A stretch of 35,572 nucleotides of DNA from an uncultured Acidobacteriia bacterium (GTDB taxonomy: Bacteria; Acidobacteriota; Terriglobia; Bryobacterales; Bryobacteraceae): assembly GCA_903929755.1 (NCBI GenBank), contig CAIYVZ010000068.1:1-35572 (forward strand), read 5' to 3'. Under the pieces are notes generated by a model that did no database searches, was not told the origin of the DNA, and worked only from the letters and a program-made list of their open reading frames with translations. Below are positions 1 to 6,356 of the stretch, one piece after another; within the stretch, counting starts at the first letter, position 1, and each line of letters opens with the position of its first letter. The translations under genes and the position numbers were made by a program.

Positions 1-72
1 CTCGCTCCCCTTCAAAAACTCCGCTATCTGCTGCCCGCTCAGGGCTTCGGCGTTCTGCATCTCTATCTGCAT
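1..72 (-). CDS. N-terminal fragment of an IS transposase/integrase (cut by window edge)
   Basis: Read on the minus strand, an ATG at 72 opens a frame running off the left edge of the window, 24 codons long, beginning MQIEMQNAEALSGQQIAEF. The short LSGQQIAEFLKGSE stretch resembles the extreme N-terminus of DDE integrases of IS481/ISNCY type that are common in Acidobacteria. Upstream of the start (109-164) lie two near-identical 22-bp direct repeats, as expected inside an IS end. Only two dozen residues are visible and no catalytic residue is in view, so the family assignment is tentative. Confidence 0.35.
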   Translation of the reverse strand, partial: MQIEMQNAEALSGQQIAEFLKGSE

Positions 73-108
73 CCAGCCGCTTGCATACGCCTGCCCCGAC
101 TACCCCAT

Positions 109-164
109 TTTCAGGATCACCTTGTGCTGGAATCAAGTGCTGTTTCAGGATCATCTTGTGTTGG
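109..164. repeat. Pair of 22-bp direct repeats in the IS end
   Basis: TTTCAGGATCACCTTGTGCT at 109-128 (unit to 130) recurs at 143-164 with two transitions, a spacing of 34 bp. The copies sit between the leftward transposase start and the outer flank. Multiple end repeats of this kind are typical transposase binding sites. The outer IS boundary should lie between 165 and about 200, but I cannot fix it without the other end. Confidence 0.6.
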
Positions 165-270
165 ATAATTCTCGATGTGTAGGTAAACAATTATCGTGTT
201 AGACTTATGACCGTACTCTTGGGTGGCTCAATTGGTGTGCTCGGAAATCGAGCTTTGGACAGTGATTTTC

Positions 271-816
271 ATGGCCAAGAACGGATTACAGGACACAGAC
301 CGCCAAAATCACCCGGTTTGGACCGTCTATGATAAGCTGCGTAGCGCTCGACTTAATGTAAAATACTACGGTCGGAGGCTGTCGACTCTTGAGGCAAAGA
401 ACTTTTGCATGGAGCTGATTTTAGCAGCCAGTGCGCCATCATCTGCAATTGCGGGCCTTTGGTTTTGGGACACGCCCTATGGAAAGCTGACTTGGCAGTA
501 TTTAGGTATCATCGCTGCCGTCGCAGCGGTCCTCAAGCCACTGCTGGGACTAACGAAGAAAATCAAGGACTATGAAAGCGTCTTGACCGGCTATCGGACA
601 CTTGAGTACGATCTCATGGAGATCAAGACGCTAATTGAGACGCACCAAAGATACGACAGTCCATTGCAATCCGACCTTAAGCGCGCGTTGGCTAGAGAAA
701 AAATACTAGTTGGAAAGACGCCTGAGACGCGTGAAGATGGGAAAGTAAAAGCTGAGTGTGATGCAGAAGTCCGTCGGGAATTGCCTTCGAAGTCTTTCTT
801 TATTCCAGGAGAGTAA
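271..816 (+). CDS. SLATT-like two-TM membrane protein
   Basis: 181 residues from the ATG at 271; an in-frame GTG at 223 would add 16 residues, but the ATG gives the more natural N-terminus. It has a basic N-terminal helix (DKLRSARLNVKYYGRRL, about 21-37), a hydrophobic helix at about 45-66, a second at about 76-95, then a charged helical stretch (KKIKDYESVLTGYRTLEYDL) and a C-terminus ending LPSKSFFIPGE. Two TM helices followed by a cytosolic helix match the SLATT superfamily, whose members are predicted pore-forming effectors in nucleotide-sensing conflict systems. No SMODS nucleotidyltransferase or SLOG sensor gene is visible here. The next gene starts 2 bp after the stop, so the two are probably co-translated. 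Base composition is visibly more AT-rich than the flanking genes and an IS end lies just upstream, suggesting horizontal acquisition. The effector role is inference. Confidence 0.65.
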   Translation: MAKNGLQDTDRQNHPVWTVYDKLRSARLNVKYYGRRLSTLEAKNFCMELILAASAPSSAIAGLWFWDTPYGKLTWQYLGIIAAVAAVLKPLLGLTKKIKDYESVLTGYRTLEYDLMEIKTLIETHQRYDSPLQSDLKRALAREKILVGKTPETREDGKVKAECDAEVRRELPSKSFFIPGE

Positions 817-818
817 TC

Positions 819-1037
819 GTGCAAGTGAATCGCGATAAAGTGGCAGATATGTACCAGCAGATTTGGCAGAGTGCTCAAACCCCGGAACCTTCGCGTCCCA
901 ATCCTCCCGAGCCCCGGCCTGACCGTCAACCGGATGAATCCCGCCCCCTCAGAGAGGAGCGAGAACTTCCGCGCCCTGACAGGTGGCAGGATTCACCGGC
1001 ACCCCAAGTGGAGCCGGATACACCGTGGCCGCGCTAG
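819..1037 (+). CDS. Small Pro/Arg/Asp-rich disordered protein paired with the SLATT-like gene
   Basis: 72 codons starting with GTG two bases after the stop of the SLATT-like gene. After a short helical-looking N-terminus (NRDKVADMYQQIWQSAQ) the rest is dominated by Pro, Arg, Asp and Glu (for example PRPDRQPDESRPLREERELP) and is predicted by eye to be disordered. It has no signal peptide, TM helix or cysteines. The tight spacing says it is translated with the membrane protein, perhaps as a partner or regulator. I recognise no domain. Immediately after its stop begins the decayed radical SAM fragment, so this gene marks the right limit of the inserted cassette. Confidence 0.5.
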   Translation: MQVNRDKVADMYQQIWQSAQTPEPSRPNPPEPRPDRQPDESRPLREERELPRPDRWQDSPAPQVEPDTPWPR

Positions 1038-1225
1038 TAGCGTGCCGAACAGCTTTTGAAGGTACTTGCCAGCAGGGTTTGCGGTAGGCGGAGGGGATAC
1101 CCTGCGTCCAGACGGAGGCTTGTGGCGGGAACTCGTGTCGCCGATGCTGCGGTCCGACGGGTTTTGGCTGGGATGGTGTGCCGAGTCCCGAGCGAGCGGA
1201 GGCGCGGTCGAAGAGGTTCAGAGGA
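1038..1225 (-). pseudogene. Decayed C-terminal fragment of a second B12-radical SAM gene
   Basis: The DNA at about 1038-1225 aligns by eye with 1852-2035, inside the 3' half of the intact radical SAM gene downstream, in the same orientation. On the minus strand, one frame reads ASVWTQGIPSAYRKPCWQ against ASVWTQGIRSTYRKAYWQ in the intact protein. A neighbouring frame reads RSLGTRHTIPAKT against RSLDTWHTIPSQK. The two matching pieces lie in different frames, so at least one frameshift separates them. No N-terminal part, B12 domain or CX3CX2C motif is present. It is a relic of a paralogue, not a gene. Confidence 0.75.
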
Positions 1226-1293
1226 GAAGCTGGCGCTGGCCCCAAAATGCGTCGCTTGGTCCAGCCTCAAACCGATGGCAACAACGCTGTTGG

Positions 1294-1614
1294 CTAGATT
1301 GCCCAGCCCTTCGCCCGGGCTTGAACCAGCAAGCTCTGGAGTTGCCACTCACTCAGCAATTGAGCATATTGACCGAAGACCCATTGGTTTGGTCGGCTCG
1401 TTTGTTCTCCGCTGAGGCTGTAGTAGCACCAGCGATATCCGTAATCTGAACCTAGCTCCTGGGATTTGCCTTCGTCGAGCCGAATCTTCTGGAGGAACGC
1501 TTTGTAGTCTTTATCACCGACTGCAAGCGATACATCATCTTCGACCATCCCGACGTGCTCACCGTCGAACTTAACGTGTTTCCCCTTCGTCGTTTCAGGA
1601 GGAGTTGGAATCAT
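1294..1614 (-). CDS. Hypothetical protein, 106 residues
   Basis: An open frame from ATG at 1614 coding for a soluble protein of mixed composition (KGKHVKFDGEHVGMVEDD near the N-terminus, SDYGYRWCYYSLSGEQ in the middle, LLVQARAKGWAI at the end). The composition looks like real protein rather than a GC-rich shadow, and no better frame overlaps it. It has no signal peptide or TM helix and I recognise no family. It lies between the decayed radical SAM fragment and the intact radical SAM gene, on the same strand as both. It could be a lineage-specific orphan or part of the acquired segment. Confidence 0.4.
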   Translation of the reverse strand: MIPTPPETTKGKHVKFDGEHVGMVEDDVSLAVGDKDYKAFLQKIRLDEGKSQELGSDYGYRWCYYSLSGEQTSRPNQWVFGQYAQLLSEWQLQSLLVQARAKGWAI

Positions 1615-1691
1615 GACTCGGAGTATACGCTCATTGACGGGGCAGTGGAATCACCAAGGTCATGGGACGAGGATACGAGCCATGGGAACCA

Positions 1692-3359
1692 TCATACGTG
1701 GGTTAGTTCAGGCACTTCAACCGGGGCTTGCAATTCCAGCTTGCGGACGTCCTGCTCCAGTTCGGCGGCGACCTGTCGGGCGTAGATGAGGAAGTGGTGG
1801 GCGGAGAGCAGGACCGTGAAGCCCATCCAGAGCTTGGTGTGGTGGGCGGAATGGGTGCGGAGCAGCTTCCAGAGGTACTGCCAGTAGGCCTTGCGGTAAG
1901 TGGAGCGGATACCCTGGGTCCAGACGGACGCCGCGAGGACTTTCAGGTTGTAGCCGATGCCGAGATCTGGTGGCTTTTGGCTCGGAATGGTGTGCCAGGT
2001 GTCGAGCGAGCGGAGGGCGCGGTCGAAGAAGGCTTTCGGATCATAGAGCCAAAAGAGGAGCTGGCTCAGACCTCCGAGCAGAATGGGCGTGGGGAGGTTG
2101 GTGCGGAAGTTGGGGGCGCTGAAGTTGGTGATGGCTTCGCTGTTTTCGTAGAGGCGGCCTTCGCGCTTCATGCGGTCCCAGAGAGCGGTGGTAGGCGGCG
2201 CCTGCAGGACTCCGGCCATGGCCCAGGTGATGTCGGTGGCTTCGATGAATTCGCGCTGGCGCTGGAAGATGGTCTCGTCGTCGGAATCAAAGCCGACGAT
2301 GAAGCCGGCGAGCACCCAGAGGCCGGCTGCCTGAATGACACGGACCTGGGTGAGCGAGTCTTTGCGGAGGTTCTGGAATTTCTTTGATTCCTTCAGGGCG
2401 TCGGAGGATGGCGTCTCGATGCCGATGAAGACGTACATGAAGTTGGCGCGGACCATGGCGGCGAGGAGTTCGGGGCGGTCGGCGAGGTCGATGGACGCTT
2501 CGGTGTAGAAGGAGAAGGGGCTGTCGTTCTTGAGGCCCCAAGCTTCGAGTTCGAGCGTGAGGGCCAGGGCGTTCTTGGAGTTGCCGATGAAGTTGTCATC
2601 GACGATGAAGACTTCGTTGCGCCAGCCGAGTTCGCGGAGGTATTCGAGTTCGGCGATGAGCTGGGTGGGGGATTTGCTGCGGGGCTTGCGACCGTAGATG
2701 GTGATGATGTCACAGAACTCGCACTGGAAAGGGCAGCCGCGGGAGAACTGGACGGGCATGGAGGTGTACTTTTCGCGCTGCAGGAGGTCGAAGCGTGGCA
2801 GCGGGCTGTTCGACATGTCGGGCTTGTCGTCGACACGGTAGAGGGCGTGGGCGGAGCCGTCCTGCAGGGCGAGGGCGATGCCGGGGAAGACTTCTTCGGC
2901 CTCACCGACCATGACGTGGTCCGCTTCGAGGAGGACGGCGTCCGGATCAGAGGAGGCCCAGGGTCCGCCGATGAAGGTACGGGTTCCGACGGCGCGGGCG
3001 CGGCGGAGGATCTGGATGGCGTCGGCGCGCTGGGCGTGCATGGCGCTGACGAGGACGAGGTCGGCCGTGCGGAGATCTTCGTCCGTGACGTCCTGGAAGG
3101 CGTGGTCGAGAACACGGAGGGTCCAGGAGGGGGGGCAGAGGGCGGCCACGGTGATTAGGCCGAGGGGCGGGGTCATGGCCTTCTCGGGGAGCATGGTGAG
3201 CACGCCTTCGAAACCCCAAAAGGAGGGCGGGAAGCGGGGCCAGACGAGCAGGACGTTCAGATTCTCGCCGAGAGGGGGGAAGGTGGCGGAGGGGGGGCGG
3301 TTCGGAAGGGTGGAGAGGATGGAGAGTGCGACTGGAGAATCGCGCGGGGCCGGAGGCAT
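1692..3359 (-). CDS. B12-binding radical SAM protein (HpnP-like, DUF4070 type)
   Basis: 555 residues. Residues about 35-165 form a cobalamin-binding-like Rossmann domain (NVLLVWPRFPPSFWGFEG, then FIGGPWASSDPDAVLLEAD). The radical SAM core follows, with the [4Fe-4S] motif SRGCPFQCEFCDI (Cys209, Cys213, Cys216, CX3CX2C), a downstream FIVDDNFIGN strand and GIETPSSDALKE. The remaining ~150 residues resemble DUF4070. This is the architecture of class B radical SAM methylases such as the hopanoid C-2 methylase HpnP; the substrate cannot be read from sequence and no hopanoid genes lie nearby. The first ~33 residues are Pro-rich and weakly protein-like, so the true start may be internal. A decayed copy of its C-terminal segment lies downstream at 1038-1225. 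Confidence 0.85.
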   Translation of the reverse strand: MPPAPRDSPVALSILSTLPNRPPSATFPPLGENLNVLLVWPRFPPSFWGFEGVLTMLPEKAMTPPLGLITVAALCPPSWTLRVLDHAFQDVTDEDLRTADLVLVSAMHAQRADAIQILRRARAVGTRTFIGGPWASSDPDAVLLEADHVMVGEAEEVFPGIALALQDGSAHALYRVDDKPDMSNSPLPRFDLLQREKYTSMPVQFSRGCPFQCEFCDIITIYGRKPRSKSPTQLIAELEYLRELGWRNEVFIVDDNFIGNSKNALALTLELEAWGLKNDSPFSFYTEASIDLADRPELLAAMVRANFMYVFIGIETPSSDALKESKKFQNLRKDSLTQVRVIQAAGLWVLAGFIVGFDSDDETIFQRQREFIEATDITWAMAGVLQAPPTTALWDRMKREGRLYENSEAITNFSAPNFRTNLPTPILLGGLSQLLFWLYDPKAFFDRALRSLDTWHTIPSQKPPDLGIGYNLKVLAASVWTQGIRSTYRKAYWQYLWKLLRTHSAHHTKLWMGFTVLLSAHHFLIYARQVAAELEQDVRKLELQAPVEVPELTHV

Positions 3360-3430
3360 GATTTATTTTGCGCTTTTTTTGCGAAGGGATGCGGGTTTAT
3401 TTGTAAGGATCGGTGTGGTAGCTTCTTAGC

Positions 3431-4720
3431 TTGTCTGAGAGACCGACTGCCTTCCATGAAAACCTGACAGAGAACTTTCGGATTGCGCGGCACGTCCTGT
3501 TGGTTGCCGCTCCTGTAGGTGTGCTGGTGGGGGCGGCGATTGCGGGTTACGACTACGTTGTGAACGTGGTGCTTTGGGACCGCTTCCTGCATGCGTTCCC
3601 GCCCTTGGTTCTTTGTTTGCTGCCGATTGCGGGGATGTTCCTGACGGGGCTGATCCTGAGCGCGTTCCGGGTGAAGTCGTCATCCATGGCCGACGAGGTG
3701 GTGCGGGCGTACCACAAACCGGACGCAGGGATCGATTATAAGACGGCGATTCCGAAGCTGGCGGCTTCTGTGACGACGATGGGGTTTGGAGCCAGTGCAG
3801 GAATGGAAGGTGCCAGCAAGTGGCTGGGGGGGACGATCAGTTCCTTTGTGCAGACCCGGCTGAACCGCGTGGCTGGTCTGCGGTGGCTGCATGGGTCAGT
3901 GGAGACGACATTGCTGGCGGGCGCGGCGGCGGGGATTAGTGCGATCTTCCGGGCACCTCTGACGGGGGCGATTATGGGGATTGAGTCGCCGTATAAACAT
4001 GATTTGGCGCACGAGGCTTTGATTCATGGGCTGGTGGCTTCGGCGACGAGTTATGCGACGTTTGCGTTCTTCCGTCCGGCGACCCCTTACTTCCCGATTC
4101 ATTTTGCGTATCGGTTAAACGGGTGGGATTTGCTGCTGTGTGTGCCGCTGGGTTTAATCGGGGGACTGGCTTCGCATGTCTTTTTAGGGCTGCTGGGGCG
4201 GTTGAAGGCGATTTGGGGAAAGTGGCGGGCTCCGCGAGTCTTTAAGATGACGGCTGGCGGCGTGATTGTGAGCGGGATTGCACTGGGGGCGAATGCGTTG
4301 CTGGGGAGTCCGGTGACGTTGCATTCGGGCTTGCCGGTGGCGAATCAGTTATTAAACGGAAAGTTCGCTCTGACCGCGATCTTGATTATTTTTGTGGCGA
4401 AGCTGCTGGCCACGTCGTTTACGTTTGGGACGGGTGGGGTGGGTGGCTTGTTTGTGCCGTCGGCGACGATTGGGGCGGCTTTAGGGGCGGTGTTTGATGT
4501 GGTGTTTCACCCGAGCCATCCGGGAGTGTTCACACTGATCGGAATTGCGGCGTTTACGGGGGCCAGTTACAACAGTCTGCTGTTTGCCGCAGTGTTTGTG
4601 GCGGAAGCGAGCGGGAGTCCAGCGCTGGTGGTGCCGTCTTTGATTGCCTCTTCAATGGCGTTCCTGGTGTCGGCGGGGATTTCGAATTCAGAGTCCCAGC
4701 AGCATCGCCGCTTGATTTAA
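3431..4720 (+). CDS. CLC-family anion channel/antiporter, divergent
   Basis: 429 residues with about ten hydrophobic helices. An in-frame stop at 3419 leaves TTG at 3431 as the first start. The gating-glutamate region reads GFGASAGMEGASKWLG (Glu126, replacing the usual GREGP). The helix following reads AIFRAPLTGAIMGIES, equivalent to the IFNAPLAGILFIIEE region of E. coli ClcA. The late pore motif GGVGGLFVPS matches the family GxFxP. The usual early GSGIP signature is not recognisable; the corresponding region is SSSMADEVVRAYH. At the position of the ClcA proton glutamate (Glu203) the residue is Ser186, preceded by a conserved Glu. Transport of chloride or another anion across the inner membrane is likely, but selectivity and proton coupling are uncertain. 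Its stop overlaps that of the convergent gene on the minus strand. Confidence 0.85.
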   Translation: MSERPTAFHENLTENFRIARHVLLVAAPVGVLVGAAIAGYDYVVNVVLWDRFLHAFPPLVLCLLPIAGMFLTGLILSAFRVKSSSMADEVVRAYHKPDAGIDYKTAIPKLAASVTTMGFGASAGMEGASKWLGGTISSFVQTRLNRVAGLRWLHGSVETTLLAGAAAGISAIFRAPLTGAIMGIESPYKHDLAHEALIHGLVASATSYATFAFFRPATPYFPIHFAYRLNGWDLLLCVPLGLIGGLASHVFLGLLGRLKAIWGKWRAPRVFKMTAGGVIVSGIALGANALLGSPVTLHSGLPVANQLLNGKFALTAILIIFVAKLLATSFTFGTGGVGGLFVPSATIGAALGAVFDVVFHPSHPGVFTLIGIAAFTGASYNSLLFAAVFVAEASGSPALVVPSLIASSMAFLVSAGISNSESQQHRRLI

Positions 4721-5205
4721 GGAACACGCTGGCGGAGGGGTGCGATTGCGGCATCGCTAACGGGGCCGTGGGTTTGCCAGGTGATGTTGCCTTCGGCGTC
4801 CAGCAGGACGAGGTACGCGTCGTCGTTATTGGCGGCGCTGGTGGCGAGTTTCAGGGGTTTGCCACCTTTGGTCAGGATCAGGAAGTGGTCTTGCCGTGGT
4901 TTGGGCGTGGCGGAACGCATGGCCTTCATGATCATGGGGCGGATGAGGCGCGGGGCGTCTTCGAGGTCGACTATTGACCACGTATCGAGGGCGGGGAGGT
5001 CGGTTTTGAGGCGTTTAGTCCACGCTTCGCTTTGTTTCTGCGAGTCTTTGGTGAAGCCGATGACGAGGAGGGCGGTCCTGCCTTTCAGGGCCAAGGGGAG
5101 TGAGAGTTTGGTTCCGGCGAGGGTTTCGCCTTCCACTGTTGGCAGGGTTGCCGCGGTTAGCTGGACGGCGACGCTGAGGGCGAGGGCAACGATGAGTCTG
5201 TTCAT
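4717..5205 (-). CDS. Secreted thioredoxin-fold protein without active-site cysteines
   Basis: 162 residues from the ATG at 5205, which begins a clean signal peptide (MNRLIVALALSVAVQLTAA). The frame stays open upstream to 5463, but that part is Pro/Ser-rich shadow sequence overlapping the divergent gene. The mature part has a thioredoxin/AhpC-like layout: TVEGETLAGTKLSLP, then ALLVIGFTKDSQKQSEAW where the CxxC would sit, VDLEDAPRLIRPMI, and YLVLLDAEGNITWQTHG near the end. No cysteine occurs, so it cannot act as a redox thioredoxin; a chaperone-like or assembly role, as in the Atp10-like group, is possible. It is divergent from the S41 gene and its stop overlaps the CLC stop by 3 bp. Confidence 0.7.
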   Translation of the reverse strand: MNRLIVALALSVAVQLTAATLPTVEGETLAGTKLSLPLALKGRTALLVIGFTKDSQKQSEAWTKRLKTDLPALDTWSIVDLEDAPRLIRPMIMKAMRSATPKPRQDHFLILTKGGKPLKLATSAANNDDAYLVLLDAEGNITWQTHGPVSDAAIAPLRQRVP

Positions 5206-5261
5206 TACTACTGGCAGGATCCCATAAGGGCGCCGTGGATTTGCTATTGTGGCGGTGAATT

Positions 5262-6356
5262 GTGAAGCGAATCCTCTTATTGGCGGTGTTTGGTTCGGTG
5301 GCCTGGGCGCAGTTGACGCCGCAGGAGACGACGGCGAATCTGGAGTCATTTGACGTGGTGTGGCGGACGGTTCGGGACCGGCATCCGGATCCGAAGCTGA
5401 ATGGCCTGAACTGGCAGGCGGTGCATGAGGAGGTTCGGCCAAAGGTGGCTGCTGCAACGTCAATGGATGAGGTTCGCGGGGCTTTGACTTCGATGCTGGA
5501 CCGGCTGGGGGCTTCGCATTATGCGGTGATTCCGGGGAGCAGGTACAAGGCGGCGGAGCCGGTTACAGCGCCTGCCGTGGCGACACGCGTTTCAGTGACA
5601 GCGGTGGAGACGAGACCTCCGCCCAGTGCGCCCGAGGCTGAAAAAGTTGTGGCACCTGCCCCTGTGGTGGTGCCCGCCGCAGTGGAAGCGTCGGCTGAAC
5701 CGCCCCAGAAGGGCAAGCTGGTCACGTTTGGGAATCTGCCGGAGCAGCGGATTTACTTTGAGTCGCGGCGGTTGCCGGGGGGCTCGGGATACATCCACTT
5801 CAACGAGTTTCTGGACCCGGTGTCAATAATGCCGCAGGTAGCAGCGGCAATGAAGGAGTTTGCGAAAGCTCCCGGGATTGTGCTGGATTTGCGGGGGAAT
5901 CCGGGCGGAATCGGAATTATGGCGATGGGGATCGCAGGGTTCTTTGTTTCGAAAGAAGGCCAGAAGCTGGGCGAAATGAAGATGCGGGACATGACGCTGA
6001 AGTTCGTGATCTATCCGCGGGGCGAGGTTTACGAGGGGCCGTTGGCGATTTTGGTGGACGGCGGGTCGGCATCAACGTCGGAGATATTGGCGCAGGGTCT
6101 GCGGGATTTGGGGCGCGCGCGCATTTTCGGGACGCGGACGGCGGGGGCGGCCTTGCCGTCGGACATTGTGCGGTTGCCGAATGGGGATGGTTTCCAGTAC
6201 GCTCAAGCAAGTTACATTTCGGAGAAGGGAAAGGTACTGGAGGGCGCGGGTGTTGATCCGGACGAGGAAGTCCGGGAGACGCGCGAGGCTTTGAGTGCCG
6301 GACGGGATGTTGTTGCAGAAGCTGCGGAAAAGTGGATTCTGGGTTTGCGCCGGTAA
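5262..6356 (+). CDS. Secreted S41-family (C-terminal processing/tricorn-like) protease homologue
   Basis: 364 residues from GTG at 5262 with signal peptide MKRILLLAVFGSVAWA. An N-terminal helical region (20-95) carries LGASHYAVIP, the S41B-style histidine loop (His86). Residues about 98-150 are a Pro/Ala/Val-rich linker where a PDZ domain would often sit. The catalytic core follows: GSGYIHFNEF, IVLDLRGNPGG, then VDGGSASTSEILAQ with nucleophile candidate Ser269. The CtpA-type TFGKG lysine motif is replaced by GTRTAGAALPS, as in the Lys-independent S41B branch. The end of the frame overlaps the next gene by 62 bp, implying coupled translation. Peptidase activity in the periplasm is likely but not proven by motifs alone. 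Confidence 0.8.
   Translation: MKRILLLAVFGSVAWAQLTPQETTANLESFDVVWRTVRDRHPDPKLNGLNWQAVHEEVRPKVAAATSMDEVRGALTSMLDRLGASHYAVIPGSRYKAAEPVTAPAVATRVSVTAVETRPPPSAPEAEKVVAPAPVVVPAAVEASAEPPQKGKLVTFGNLPEQRIYFESRRLPGGSGYIHFNEFLDPVSIMPQVAAAMKEFAKAPGIVLDLRGNPGGIGIMAMGIAGFFVSKEGQKLGEMKMRDMTLKFVIYPRGEVYEGPLAILVDGGSASTSEILAQGLRDLGRARIFGTRTAGAALPSDIVRLPNGDGFQYAQASYISEKGKVLEGAGVDPDEEVRETREALSAGRDVVAEAAEKWILGLRR

Noticed and set aside
1056-1449. Plus-strand frames of 119 and 127 codons
   Set aside because: Arg/Trp/Ser-rich shadows opposite the radical SAM relic and the 106-residue ORF.
4717-5463. Longer form of the thioredoxin-fold protein starting at 5463
   Set aside because: The extra 86 residues are Pro/Ser-rich antisense to the S41 gene, and a proper signal peptide begins at 5205.
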